DNA of 64,000 bases from Ophiosphaerella korrae (taxonomy: Eukaryota > Ascomycota > Dothideomycetes > Pleosporales > Phaeosphaeriaceae), in NCBI GenBank assembly GCA_028456385.1, contig JALNQF010000167.1:1-64000 (forward strand), read 5' to 3'. The notes under the pieces were generated by a model that was not told the origin of the DNA, ran no database searches, and saw only the letters and a program-made list of their open reading frames with translations. Both the position numbers and the translations under genes were made by a program. Shown here piece after piece: positions 1 through 14,665 of the stretch. Each line of letters opens with the position of its first letter. The stretch's first letter is position 1.

Positions 1-209
1 GTATTTACTAAGATCGCGAATTATAAATTTATTACGTACTTAGCTTTATACTTTGTATTTACTAAGATTATAAATTACGAATTTGTTACGTATCTATATT
101 ATAGTTAGCTTCCTAGTTAAGTTTATTATCCTATAGATTATACGTATTATTGTTATCTAGGGTAGAGCTAATTAGCTTAAGTTAGTTTTCTCTTGTTATA
201 GCTATAATA
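1..209 (-). repeat. Partial gypsy LTR (cut by window edge)
   Basis: The stretch matches the inner and 5'-terminal part of the E1/E3-type LTR in reverse orientation. It includes the repeated AAGATCGCGAATT-containing unit and ends in the RIP-altered terminus near 209. It lies directly before sequence homologous to the 3' end of a minus-strand gypsy element, so it may be that element's 3' LTR. However, the element's other LTR (20,611-20,982) is of a different subtype, so the pairing is not secure. Confidence 0.6.
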
Positions 210-545
210 AAACTATCTAAATAGATTATAGTAGCTAAAAAGAAGTGTAATTAGATTCTAAGTATATAAATAGAAAATTATACTTATTTAGTTTATCTTT
301 AGAAGATAAAGGCCTTAAATAATATAAAGTATATTAAGTAAGCTATTTTCTTAGAGTTTAAACTTTATTTTAAGGCTATAGTAAAGGCTACTCTAGCTCT
401 TATTATATTAGGTACTCTTATTATCTCTATATCTAGTAGTAGTACTATAGACTTTCTTAGTTTACTATAAAGTACTCTAGAGGGTTTTAATTTTAGAACT
501 TTTCTAGTTTCTTAAAGTAGTTAAGATTATCTTCTAGTTTCTATA
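210..545 (-). pseudogene. E0 gypsy element, 3' end (left part)
   Basis: This segment aligns with the chromodomain end and 3' untranslated region of element E2 (about 7,390-7,710), read on the minus strand. Relative to E2 it lacks several hundred bases between the LTR and the Cys-rich antisense frame, so part of the 3' region has been deleted. It is interrupted at 546 by E1 and continues at 15,163 at the matching position of the element. Confidence 0.6.
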
Positions 546-1041
546 TGTTACGGCTGTAACAAGAGAAAACTAATTTAAGCTAGTTAGCCCTACTATAGAT
601 AATAGAATTACGTACGACCTATAGGGCAACAAACTTAACTAGGAGACTAACTACAATAGGGACACGTAATAAATTCGCGATTTACAATCTTAGTAAATAC
701 AAAGTATAAAGCTAAGTACGTAATAAATTTACAATTCGCGATCTTAGCAAATACAAAGCACGAAGCTAAGTACGTAATAAATTCGTAATTCGCGATCTTA
801 GTAAACACAAAGTACAAAGCTAGCTAAAGGACCTAAGTATATAGTTAGTAGTAATATCTATTACTAGGATAGTATTAGCAATTTAATTATTAACTACAAG
901 CGACAATACTAAGATAGTTGCAAAACATCTTCTATTGTTTATAGCCTATTATAGATTATAATATAAACTCTTGTTATTACTTCCTAATCTACTAATAACT
1001 TATAGGTTACTAGGAAGTTAACTCTAGGTAACTAAGTTACA
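546..1041 (+). repeat. E1 5' LTR with three 54-bp tandem units
   Basis: The LTR begins TGTTACGG and ends GTTACA. Inside it are three consecutive 54-bp units (665-718, 719-772, 773-826), each holding a CGCGAT...TTAGTAAA core and an AAGCTAAGTA end. The 3' LTR also has three units (14786-14947). Confidence 0.85.
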
Positions 1042-3940
1042 CCTTACTAATTTAGTTATTAAGAGGAGTAAAGCGTAAGTAGTGTATAGTCTAGCTAATA
1101 TAATAGTAGAAAGTTTAACTAAATAAATAGTAAAAGCACCTATAAGTAGTTATAAGTTAGATAATACTATATAGAAAGTAGTTAGAGAATATATAAACAA
1201 TTTAATCTCTAAAAAAGAAGATATAAAGATAGTAATTAAAGCCCTAGAAATGTAAAACAAGGAACTACAAGACTACTTAAAGTAGAATAAAGTATAAATC
1301 AAAGCTATTATTAAGGGCTAGAACTAGATAGAACTAATTACCTAACGCTTAGAGATAAGTATAACAAAGAAACTACCTAAGATACTTATCCTTAAGAAGT
1401 TCGATAAAACAAGAGAGAAATTAAGACCCTTTATAGCCTTAGTATAGCTCTAGATAGATATATAAGTACTATACTTTAATATAGAAAAAAAAGAAAGTAA
1501 TATATATTAGAATACACCTCGAAAAGGATATAATAAGATAGTTTAAACCTTACTAGATAGACTATATAATATACGCTCTAATAATATAGAAAGATAAAAC
1601 TAGAGCTATTTTTAGAAGTTATAAATACTTTACTAAACAAATAAGAGTAGTATTTAGGGATATAGATATTACCTAACAAGTAGAAGAAAAGCTTAAAAGA
1701 CTTACACAATAAAAAAGTATACCTAAATACATATTATAGTTCGAACAACTATTATAAAATATAGAGTAGAACAAATCTATATTAATATTACGATTTAAAC
1801 AAAGGTTAAATAAGAAAATCTAATATAAAATAATTTATATAGAGAAGCCTAGAACACTAGAAGCCTTAAAGTAATAAGTAATACAAATTAACAACGATCT
1901 TCGAGAATAGAAGAAGAATAAGTATAGTAGCTAACCTAGAAATTAAGATGTTAGAGACCCTATAATCCTTAACGCTAATAAGGATAGAAAAAAAAATAAT
2001 AAAGACTTTACGTACTTTAACTATAGTAAAAAAGGCTACTACGTAAAAGACTACTAATTACAAAAGAAGAAAGATATAGTATACTATAAATATAGAAAAC
2101 CTAGACACTTTGTAAAAGACTATAAAAGTAAGAACTATAAGAAAGACAAGGAAGCTTAGTTAAAAACAACTAAGAAAAAGAAAGAAGTACTATAAGTACA
2201 GGCTAAGCCTTAAGAGAAAGTAGCTAGGAGTAAAGAAATATAATATATAATACTCTATTAGACCTTTTATTATAAAGATAACTACTATATATATCTTTCT
2301 AGTAAATAGAGAGTAGGATAGTTCCTATAAAAGAATAGAGTAGTAGCAATAAAAGAAAGAATAAAAGCGTAGCTAGAAGAAATAGCGTACGTAATAGACC
2401 TACTAATAGAAGACTTAGAAGGGAAAGAATCCTAGACCCTATTAATCTAGGCTAAAGGACTAGTACTAGATAAAGAAACTACTATAGCTTCCTCTAAAAG
2501 ACTATAAGAAAGTAAGAAGTAAATTAGTATAAGAGGTATAGAATATACCTAGCTAGATATATATAGCTATAATAGCTATATAATAATAAATATAGAGGAA
2601 TAAAATAAAGAATAGAAGTTTATTTAGAAATACTTACTAGTTATAAGTATAGAAGAAGCGTATAAAGACTAGAAAGAATATAATCCTAAAGAAATAAAGT
2701 TTATACTATTTTAAGAATAGATAAAGTAATATATAGTTATAGTAAGAAGAATACTTATATAAAGAAAGTAATAGTACTTTATAAGAAAGATATAATAGAT
2801 TAATAAAGCTTATATACTAAAAGTACTAGTAGTATACTACGTCCTAACTATAGACACGCCTAGAAAGGACAAATACTAGAAAGGGGATAACAAGATAATA
2901 AACCTAAAACACCTAGTATATTTTAAAGTATTATAGATATTATACCTAGATAAGAATTATATTATATATAGAAACCCTAAAGTAAATAATAGTATATAGC
3001 TTATAAGGAGAAAAGGCTATAATTATATAAGAGAAATCCTAGTAGAAGATATCTAAGGATAAGAAATAATTATAGAAGAAAGATACTTAGTAGTAAGGCC
3101 TAGAGTAAAACTATCTAAAAAATACGTCTAAAGAGGACTATAGTATAAATATATATATAACGAATATCTAAAATATAAAGAATACAAACTTAAAATAGGG
3201 CTATAGCCCTAAGAAGATAGATAATTTACAAAATTGCCTAAGTAAGAATAGCTAGAAAGTATAGGAGGCCTATATATTACAAAAATAAGTATATACTAAA
3301 GAAAGAAAGTATAATTAATAATTAATAGTAGAGCTACAAAGAACTTTATATTAAAGAAGTTTATAGAAATATAAAGAATACGTTATATAATAAAGAAGTA
3401 CTCTTAATAACTAAGTATAATTAAAGGGAAACTATTCTAAGAACCTATTAGGTTTAAGATAGTTCTTTCTACGCTTAAACTAAAAGAGATAATAATTAAG
3501 AATATAGTTATAGATATAATAACAATTAATAACAAATAAGCTATAATACTAGGTATACTATAGTTATAGATAACTAACCTATATATTAATTAGAGAATAA
3601 GAAAAATTAATTACTATAGAATAGATATATTAAAGGCTAATATAAACACCTACAAGGGAGAATTCCTAGAAGAATACAAGAAATAGGAAAAATAGCTTAT
3701 AGAACTTAAAGATTACCTTCTAGAATATTAGCTATAGGACTTAGTAATAGAAATAGAAGAAGGAAAAGACGTAGGATAGAGCCTAGTCTACTAAAAAATA
3801 GAAGAAGAATCTAAAATTAAATAAATATTCATTTAAAACGTAATAAAAAAAGGATAGATAAGAGAATCTAAATCCTTAGTAGTATATAGACTTATATTCG
3901 TAGATAAAAAAGAGATAAATAAAAAAAGGCCCTACGTAGA

Positions 3941-4382
3941 TATTACTAGCTTACTAAGGTCGACTTCCTAATAGCCTAGTAGGTTATTAGTAGACGAAGA
4001 GGTAATAACAAAAGCTCGTATTATAATCTATAATATACTATAAATAATAGAAGATATTTTGTAACTATCTTGTAATATCGCTTATAGTTAATAATTAAAT
4101 TGCTAATACTATCCTAATAATAGATATTTATTACTAATTATATACCTATATTTCTTAGCTAGCTTTATACTTTATATTTACTAAGATCGCGAATTATAAA
4201 TCTATTACGTGCCTAACTTTATATTTTATATTTACTAAGATTGCAAATTACAAATCTATTACGTATCTCTATTATAGTTAGTTTCTTAGCTAAGTTTATT
4301 ACCCTATAAGTTATACGTACTTTTGTTATCTATAGTAGGGCTAACTAGTTTAAATTAGTCTTCTATTATTATAGCTATAATA
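3941..4382 (-). repeat. Solo gypsy LTR inserted in E1 reverse transcriptase
   Basis: A 442-bp LTR in reverse orientation is flanked by perfect 5-bp duplications gtaga (3936-3940 and 4383-4387). It splits the E1 reverse-transcriptase frame just after the segment reading RPYVD, and the frame resumes at FRKTN. It has the same length and layout as the right LTR of E3 (two internal 54-bp units), so it is the same family. No internal element remains, consistent with LTR-LTR recombination. Confidence 0.85.
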
Positions 4383-6543
4383 GTAGACTTTAGAAAAACT
4401 AATATAGTTATAAACAAGAACTAATACCCCTTACTATAGATAGATATAATACAAAATAAACTATAAAGAGTAATAATCTTTATAAAGTTAGATATCTAGA
4501 ACGCCTACTACTAGATTAGAATTAAGAAAAGTAATAAATAGAAAATAGTATTCTAGATATAATAGAGACTATATAAATACTTAGTTATACCTTTTAGACT
4601 AATAAACGCACTAGCTATATTCTAAGAAAGAATTAATATAGTACTAAAAGAGTACTTAGACGTATTTATATTTATATACCTAGATAATATCTTTATATTC
4701 TTAGAAATAGAAGAAGAATACGTATAACACGTGTATAAAGTACTAAAAAAGCTAGTAGAAAGTAAATTGTTTCTTAAAATAAGAAAATACAAGTTCTATA
4801 TAAAGGAAATAGATTTCCTTAGGTTTATTATAGAACTAGGAAAAATTAAGATTAACCTAGAAAAAATTAAGTTAATTAACAAATAGCTAATACTAAAAAA
4901 CCTAAAAGAGGTATAATAATTTTATAGGCTAGTAAACTTCTATAGAAAACTAATAGTAAGATAGTCTAAAGATATAGAACTAATTACAAGACTTATAAAG
5001 AAAGATATACTATTTAAATAGATAAAAGAATGTAATAAAGTATTTAACACGATTAAATAAAAGTTTATAGAAAACCTAGTTATTAGAATATATAACCTAG
5101 ACTTACTAGTAATAGTAAAAACAGACGTATCTAACTTAGTTTATAGAATAGTACTAATACAGAAAGACCTAAAGACTAAAAAAGAATACTTAGTTAAATA
5201 TTTTTCTAAGAAAATAAAGCTAGTAGAACTTAACTCCCTAATCTACAATAAAAAGATACTAGCTATCTATAAAGTATTTAAATAATAGAGAGTATACTTA
5301 TAAGAAGTAAAATACTAAACAAAGGTTTATATAGACTATAAGAATCTTATAAGATTTATAATAAATAAGGAACTATTATAACGCTATGTAAGATAGTAGG
5401 AATTTCTATTAACGTTTAACTTAGAAATTATATATATAAAGAGTAAAGACAACTAATTTATAGACGTATTTAGTAAAAGACTAGACTTATAAGAAAAAGT
5501 AAGCGCTACTAGTATAGTTCTAGTTAAGAATAAAGAAGGATATTTAGTCTTAAATATACCTAAAATAGCTACAACACTTAAAAGAAAGAGTAGCGAGCTA
5601 GATAAATAGATTCTAAAAACAACGCAAGAAGTATCTAAAGAAATAGAGAAATTAGAAATCTAAGAAGGATTTATATAAGCCTATAGAAGAATATATATCC
5701 TAAAGAAAATCTAGAGAGAATTTATATAATAATTCTATAAACTACTAGTATATAGATACTAAAAGATTAATAAAACTCTAGATAGACTACTACAAGACTA
5801 TTATATTCTAAAAGTAAGATAACTAGTAGTAAAGGTACTACAAGACTATATAGAATATAAAAGAAATAAGTATAATAAGTACATACTATATAGAATACTA
5901 TAACTAGTAAAAGTACTAAAATAACTATAAAGAGTTATTATAATAGACTTTATTATAAAATTACCTAAATCTAAGAACTTAATATTAGGAGTTAAGTATA
6001 ATAGAATCCTAATAATAGTAGATAAACTTATAAAGTACTTATACTTTAAACTATATAAAAAAAAGATTAGGATAGAAGTTACTATATACTAGGTTCTAGG
6101 AACTATAATTAGCTAATATAGACTACTAGATAAAATTATTATAGATAGAGATGTAAGATTTATATTAAAATTATAGGGAATAATAAAAGCGTAATTAGGA
6201 ATTAAATATACAATATCTACTACGTATTATCTACAAATAGATAGATAGTTAGAACGAATAAACTAGATAGTAGAACAATACTTAAGATACTACCTTAATT
6301 ATAACTAAAACAATTAGGTACAATTACTACCTATAGTATAGTTAGCGTACAATAGCGCAAAGAACGTAGTAATAAAAGTATTACCTTTCTTTATAAACTA
6401 TAGATTTAACCCTAATATATATAGAATACTAAGACTAGAAGTATCTTAGTTTCTAAGAAGAGAAAACTTCGCTAATAGACTTAGAGATATATATAATTAA
6501 TTAAGATAAGACGTAGAATTCCTATATAATTATATAGCTAAAT

Positions 6544-9500
6544 TATTATAAGCTACCTGTTATTAACTATAGGCGACTATAATAGGGGTTAGTAGATTAA
6601 GAGATAATAAAAAAAGCTTATATTAGAATCTATAATAACTATAAATAATAAAAGATATTTTGTAACTATCTTATATTAGCGTTCTATAGTTAATAGATTA
6701 AATTGCTAATACTATCCTAATAATACGTATTCTTCTAACTATATACTTATTGTAATCTATAATCTATAGTTACTAAGAATAGTAGATTATAGATTATCTT
6801 AATCTATAATCTATTAATGCTAAGAGTCTATAGATTATAAATTACTCTAAGTATCCTAATTATATATAGTCTCCTAATTAAAGTTATTACTTTACTCGTC
6901 TTATACTTTGTTAGCGCCTAGGTAGAGACTAATTAGTTCTATCCTAATTTCTTCTGTTACGCCTATAATACTATCTCCCTCTTTAAGTAGGTCCTAGTTT
7001 TCCTATCCTAGAGCTAAGGTTATTAATCTAGTTTCTTTGTTAATATAGAGTTCTTTATCTTCCCTTATACCTATTTTATCTATATATTATTGCTACCTTC
7101 TTACTAATTACGTGTTACGTAATAGTATTAAAATATTTCCTTATTCTTGTTATACTTCTCCTAAGTTAAACCCTAAGTCTCTTCTTTATATTATTTCTAC
7201 AAATAATAGTAAAGCTTATAAGGTATATATTTGTACAAATATACGTAGTTCTTATAACGTGTTTAGTATTTCTCTTTCTAAGTATAAGTTTATTATACTT
7301 ATTCTTATGTCTAGGCTTAATAATAATAGGGAAAGCTATTAACTAGACTTAAGAGAAATTACTATCTTAAATTATAGAAGCTAAAGCTAAGTATAAGCGT
7401 ATCTAGGAGCTTGCGTAGAGTAAGCTAGTAAAGAATTAAGCTTATTTCTCTTATCTTTGTAAGATAAAGGCCTTAAATAATAAGAAATTAGCTAAGTAGT
7501 TAGTAGCTCTAGAAGCTAAGCTAGACTTAGATAAGGCGTTTAATATTACTATAGTAGGTCCTACGCTAGACGTCCCTATTGTCTTTCTATCTATTGTTAG
7601 TAATATTAGTTCTCTTAGTTTGCTACTAGGCGTTCTAGAGGGTTTTAATTTTAGAACTCTTTTAATTTCTTAGAGTAATTAAGATTATCCTCTAGTTCCT
7701 ATATTTCCTCCTATAGTTATCCTTTCTTGTCTATACCTATCTATTCTACTAGGTAGTAGTTTCTTCTATTATAAAACTAGTATTATAAGATTTCTTTTAC
7801 TTCTTATTCTTCTTATTCTCTATACGTGTCTACTTCGTATACTAGTAGTTCTACGTTCTATAGTACTTATTCTAGTAAGGCTATATAGAATATTAAGTAT
7901 ATCCTTATCTTATTTAGTAGCTTTAATCTAAATATAACTAGTATAACTTCTTTCTTAATTTTATATAGTCTTATCTTAACGTAGTCTAATTTTAAGTTTA
8001 GGCGCTTACTCTTAATATTTTTCTATACTAACTATACTTTTTCTCCTTCTCTAAGTTAAAGTCTCTTTTTATACTTTTTATTATAGTACTTTACTATATA
8101 ATTATATAAGAATTCTGTATCTTGTTTTAGTTAATTATATATATTTTTAAGTCTATTAGTAAAGTTTTCTCCTCTTAGAGACTAAGATATCTAGTTTCTT
8201 AGTATCTAGTATATATTAGGCTCGAATCTATAGTTTGCAAAAAAAGGTAATATTCCTATTACTATATTCTTTACGCTATTGTATACTAACTATACTATAG
8301 GTAGTAACTATACCTAATTGTTCTAGTTATAGTTAAAGTAATATCTTAAATACTACTCTACTATTTAATTTATTTATTCTAATTATCTATCTATTTATAG
8401 TCGATATGCTATAGACATTATATATTGTATTCCTAATTATACTATTATTATTCTCTATAGTTTTAATATAAATCGTACATCTCTATCTATAATAATCTTA
8501 TCTAGTAGTCTATATTAACTAATTATAGTTCCTAAAACCTAATATATAGCGACCTCTATCTTACTTTTCTCTTTATATAGTTAGAAGTATATATACTTTA
8601 TAAGTTTATCTACTATTATTATAATTCTATTATATTTAACTCCTAATATTAGATCTTTAGACTTAAGTAGTTTTATAATAAAGTCTATTGTAATAACGCT
8701 CTATAGTTATTCTAGTATTTCTACTAGTTATAGCTTTCTATATAGTACGTATCTATTATACTTACTCCTATAGTATTCTATATAGTCTTGTAGTACTTCT
8801 ATTACTAGTTATCTTACTTTTAGAATATAGTAGTCTTGTAGTAGTCTATCTAATATTTTTTTAATTCTTTAGTAACTATATACTAGTAATTTATAGAATT
8901 ATCTTATAAATTCTCTTTATATCTTACTTAGAATATATATTCTTCTATAGGCTCGTGCAAATCCTTCTTAGATTTCTAATTTTTCTATTTCTTTAGATAC
9001 TTTTTACGTTATTTTCTAAATCTATTCGTCTAGCTTACTACTTATTCTCTCGAGTATTATAGCTATCTTAGGTATATTTAGGACTAAATATCCTTCTTTG
9101 TTTTTAACTAGAACTATACTAGTAGTATTTACTTCTTTTTATAAGTTTAGTCTTCTACTAAAGGCGTCTATAAATTAGTTATCTTTTTCTTTTATATATA
9201 TAATTTCTATATTAAACGTTAATAGAAATTCCTACTATCTTATATAGTATTATAACAATTCTTTATTTATTATAAATCCTATAAGATTTTTATAATCTAT
9301 ATAAACCTTTATCTAGTACTTTACTCTTTATAGGTATACTCTCTATTATTTAAATACTTTATAGATCGCTAGTATTTCCTTATTATAGATTAAGTAGTTA
9401 AGTTCTACTATTTTTATTTTCTTAGAAAAGTATTTAACTAAGTATTCCTTTTTAATCTCTAGATCTTCTTGTATTAGTGCTATTCTGTATACTAAATTAG

Positions 9501-12500
9501 ATATATCTGTTTTTACTATCGCTAGTAGGTCTAGGTTATATATTCTAATAACTAGGTTTTCTATAAACTTTATTTTAATCTTCTTAAATACTTTATTACA
9601 TTCTTTTATCTATTTAAATAGCGTGTCTTTTTTTATAAGTCTTGTTATTAGTTCTATATCTTTAAACTATCTTACTATTAACTTTTTATAAAAGTTAGCT
9701 AGTCTATAAAATTATTATACCTCTTTTAGGTTCCTTAGGGTTAGCTATTTATTAATTAATCTAATCTTTTCTAGGTTAATTATAATTTTTTCTAGTTTAA
9801 TAATAAATCTAAGGAAATCTATTTTCTTTATATAGAACTCGCATTTTCTTATTTTAAGAAATAGTTTGTTTTCTACTAGTTTTTTTAGTACCTTGTATAT
9901 ATATTATATATATTCTTCTTCTATTTCTAAGAATATAAGGATATTATCTAAGTATATAAATATAAATATATCTAAGTACTCTCTTAGTACTATGTTAATT
10001 CTTTTTTAGAATACTGCTAGTGCGTTTATTAAGCTAAATAGTATAACTAGATATTTATATAGTCTATACTATATTCTAAATACTATTTTCTATTTATTAC
10101 CTTTTTTAATTCTAATCTAATAGTAAGTATTCTAGATATCTAGTTTTATAAAGACTTTCGCTCTTTATAGTTTATCTTGTATTTTATCTATTTATAGTAG
10201 TAAGTATTAATTCTTGTTAGTAATTACGTTAGTTTTCTTAAAATCTACGTAGAGTCTCTTATTACTTATCCCTTTTTTGTCTATAAATATTAGTCTATAT
10301 ACTACTAAGGATTTAGACTCTCTTATCTATCTTTTCTTTATTGCGTTTTAGATAAATATTTACTTAATTTTAGATTCTTCTTCTATCTTTTAGTAGACTA
10401 GGCTCTATCTTATATTTTTACCTTCTTCTAATTCTATTGCTAAGTCCTATAGTTAGTATTCTAGAAGGTAATCTTTTAGCTGTATAAGCTATTTTTCCTA
10501 TTTCTTATATTCTTTAAGGAATTCTCCTTTGTATATACTTATGTTAGCTTTTAATATATCTTATCTAAGATAGTTAATTTTTCTTGTTCTCTAATTAATT
10601 CTTAGGTTAGTTATCTATAACTATAGCATTCCTAATATTATATCTTATTTGTTATTAATTGTTGTTATATCTATAACTATATTCTTAATCTCTAGTCCTT
10701 CTAGTCTTAATATTAAAGGTACTATCTTAAATTATATAGGTTCCTAAAATAGTTTCCCTTTAATTATACTTAACTATTAAGGGTATTTCTTTATTATATA
10801 CTTTATTCCTTATATTTCTATAAACTTCTTTAATATAAAGTTTCTTGTAGCTCTACTATTAATTATTAGTTATACTTCCTTTCCTTAGTTTGTACCTATT
10901 TTTGTAATATATAGGCCTCCTATACCTTCTAGCTTTTCTTACTTTAGTAATTTATTAAACTATCTGTCTTTCTAGAGCTATAGCCTTATTTTAAGTTTAT
11001 ATTCCTTGTATTTTAGATATTTATTATTTGTATATTTATACTATAGTCCTCTCTAGACGTATTTCTTAGTTAACTTAGATCTAAGTCTTACTACTAGGTA
11101 TCTATCTTCTAGGATTATCTCCTATCCTTAGATATCTTCTACTAAGATTACTCTTATATAGTTATAGCCTCTTCTTCTTATAAGCTATATATTATTGTTT
11201 GCTTTAGAGTTTCTATATATAATATAGTTCTTATCTAGGTATAATATTTATAATACTTTAAAGTATACTAGATATTTTAGGTCTATTATCTTATTATCCC
11301 CTTCCTAGTACCTATCTCTACTAGGGGTATTTATTATTAGGATATAGTATACTACTAGTATTCTTAGTATATAGGCTTTATTAATCTATCGTATTTTTCT
11401 TATAAGGTATTACTATTCTCTAGGTATAAGTATTCTTCCTACTACAACTATATATTACTTTATCTATTCTTAAAATAGTGTAAACTTAGTTTCTTTAGAA
11501 TTACGTTCTTTCTAGTCTTTGTACACTTCTTCTATACTTATAACTATTAAGTATATTTAAACAAATCTCTATTCTTTACTTTATTCTTCTATATCTATTG
11601 TTATATAGCTATTGTAGCTATATATTATTAGCTAGGTATACTCTATACCTCTTATACTAACTCTTTTCTTACTTCCTTATAGTTCTTTAGAGGTAGTTGT
11701 TATAGTCTCTTTGTCTAGTGCTAGTCCTTTAGCCTAGATTAATAGTACTAGGGGCTCTTCCCCTTCTAAATCTTCTATTAGTAGGTCTATTACTTAGGTT
11801 ATCTCTTTTAGCTAAGCTTTTATTCTACTTTCTTTTATTATAGCTACTTTCTACCTCTATTATAGGAAGTATCCTACTCCTTATTTACTAAAAAGATATA
11901 TATAGTAGTTATCTTTATAATAAAAGGTCTAATAGAGTATTATATATTATATTTCTTTACTTCTAGCTACTTTCTCCTAAGGTTTAGCCTATACTTATAG
12001 TACTTCTTTCTTCTTCTTAGTTATCTTTAACTAAGTTTCTTTCTTTAGGTCCTTACTTCTATAGTCTTTTATAAAGTGTCCTAGTTTCCTATATTTATAA
12101 TATACTATATCCCTCTTCTTTTATAATTAGTAGTCTTTTACGTAGTAGCCTTTCTTACTATAGTTAAAGTACGTAAAGTCTTTATTCTTCTTTTTCTTCT
12201 TATCTTTATTAGCGTTAAGGATTATAGGGTCTCCCTTATTGTAGTTCTAGGTATAACCTCTATACTTGTTCTTCTTCTATTCTTAAAGATTGTTATCTAT
12301 TTATATTACCTATTACTTTAAGGCTTCTAGTATTTATAGTTTCTCTATATATATTATCTTGTATCTAATCTTAGAGTTAAGTCCTTATTTAAATTATAAT
12401 ATTAAGGCTAACTCGTTCTATTCTATATTTTGCGATAGTTATTTAAACTATAATATATATTTAGAGACACTCTAGTTTTATATAAGCTTCTCTAGTTACT

Positions 12501-13571
12501 CTTTAGCTTATTAGGTAACGTCTATATCTCTAAACACTACTCTTATTCGTTTAGTAAAGTATTTATAACTTCTAAAAATAGCTCTAGTTTTATCTTTCTA
12601 GGTTATTAAAGAGTATATTGTATAATCTATCTAGTAAGGCTTATACTATCTTATTGCGTCTTCTTTAAAGTGCAATCTAATATATATTACCTTTTTTTCT
12701 TCTATATTAAAGTATAGTACTTATACATCTATTTAGAGTTATACTAATACAATAAAAGGTCTTAGTTTCTCTCTTTCTCTATTAAACTTCTTAAGTACTA
12801 GTATCTTTAGTAGTTTCTTTATTGTACTTATTTCTAATCTTTAGGTAATTAGTTCTATCTAGTTTTATCCTTAGATAATAGCTTTAATTTATACTTTGTT
12901 CTATTTTGCGTAATCTTAAAGCTCTTTGTTCTATATTTCTAAGGTATTAATTACTATTTTTATATCTTCTTTATCGTTAATTAGTTAGTTAAGACAACCT
13001 TTAATTATTTTCTATATAGTACTATCTAATTCCTAACTACTCCTAGAGGCTTTACCTAATTGTTTTGTTAAACTTTCTACTATCGTATTAGCTAGACTAC
13101 GCGCTACTTACGCTTTACTTCTTATAATAACTAAATTAGCAAGGTATTATAAGCCGCCTATTATTAACTATAAGTAACTATAATAGGAGTTAGTAGATTA
13201 AGAGATAATAACAAAAGCTTATATTAGGATCTATAATAACTATAAACAATAAAAGATGTTTTGCAACTATCTTATATTAGCGTTCTATAGTTAATAGATT
13301 AAATTACTAATACTATCCTAATAATACGTATTCTTTTAACTATATACTTGTTATAATCTATAATCTATAGTTACTAAGAATAGTAGATTATAGATTATCC
13401 TAATCTATAATCTATTAATACTAAGAGTCTATAGATTATAGATTACCCTAGGTATCCTAATTATATATAGTCTCCTAATTAAGGTTGTTACCTTACTCGT
13501 CTTATACTTTGTTAGCGCCTAGGTAAGGACTAATTAGTTCTATCCTAATTTCTTCTATTACGCCTATAATA
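6544..13571 (-). mobile_element. E2: Ty3/gypsy element nested in E1 integrase
   Basis: Both LTRs are exactly 427 bp (left 6544-6970, right 13145-13571) and the 7,028-bp element is flanked by the perfect 5-bp duplication taaat (6539-6543, 13572-13576). Coding sense is minus: gag follows the right LTR (about 13,140-11,930), then protease, reverse transcriptase (YLDN-type motif near 9,945-9,958), RNase H, integrase, and chromodomain near 7,700. The LTRs carry AATCTATAGATTAT-type palindromic repeats rather than the 54-bp units of E1. Excising E2 rejoins the E1 integrase in frame (IAKYYNKKY). Reading frames are full of RIP-type stops. Confidence 0.88.
7112..7342 (+). other. Cys-rich antisense frame in E2 3' region (degraded)
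   Basis: An open plus-strand stretch lies between the E2 chromodomain and 3' LTR, opposite to E2 coding sense. Its translation aligns by eye with open frames at the same place in E3 and E4 (shared segments around VKIFP, LISxxxSK and SxxTK). Several positions that are Cys in the other copies are Tyr or Ser here, as expected from TGC/TGT to TAC/TAT mutation. The annotated start codon region is not trustworthy and no function is assigned. Confidence 0.4.
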
Positions 13572-14665
13572 TAAATACTATAATAAGAAATACAAAGAAG
13601 GACCCTAATTTAAGAAGAGAGAAAAAGTATAGTTAGTTAAGAAAAACGTAAAAAGTAAATAACTAAGTTTAAAACTAGATTACGTTAAAATAAGACTATA
13701 TAAAATTAAGAAAGAAGTTATATAAGTTATATTTAAACTAAAGCTACTAAGTAAAATAAGGATATACCTAATATTCTATATAGTACTACTTAAGATAGTA
13801 CTATAGAACGTAGAATTACTAGTGTACAAAGTAGATATATATAGAGAATAAGAAGAATAAGAAGTTAAGTAAATCTTAGTATACTAGTTCTATAATAGAA
13901 AAAACTACTACTTAGTAGAATAGATAGAAATAAATAAGAAAGGGTAACTATAAGAAGAAATATAGAAACTAGAAGATAATCTTAACTACTCTTAGAAACT
14001 AGAGGAGTTCTAAAGTTAAAACCCTCTAGAGCGCCTTATAGTAAACTAAGAAAATTAGTACTACTAATAATAAATAGAGAAACGTTAGGAATATCTAATA
14101 TAATAGGAGCTAGAGTAGCCTCTATAGTATCCTTAAAGTCTATCTTAGCTTTTAAGGTATAAGACTATTTAGATAATTTAGTATTATTATAGGCCTTTAT
14201 TTTATAAAAACGCTTAATATAAGAGTAAAGATTTACTAGCTTATAAAGAGTTAGCTTATACTTAGCCTTAGCCTCTATAAGCTATAATAATAGTATCTTT
14301 TAAGCTTAGTTAATAGCTCGCCTTATATAACTTAGTAAGAAGAGACTATATAGAAATTAAGCACTTATACTCTATAAAAGAAATACCTAAAGAAGTATAT
14401 TTATATTAAATATTAGTAAGAATATACTTACTATAATACTTACTATCCTTTAAAGAAATAAGACAAGTAAGCTTTAACTAGGTATAATAGGCGTAGGGAA
14501 ATATTTTAACCCTATTATAAGTAATATAAGTAATAAGAAGAAGTTTATTATAATTAGAACAAGAAGATATAGAGAATAATAAAGAACTAGAAATAAATAA
14601 AGAAACTAGACTAATAACCTTAGGCCTAGGGTAAAGAAATAAAAACCTACTTAGAGAAGAGAATA

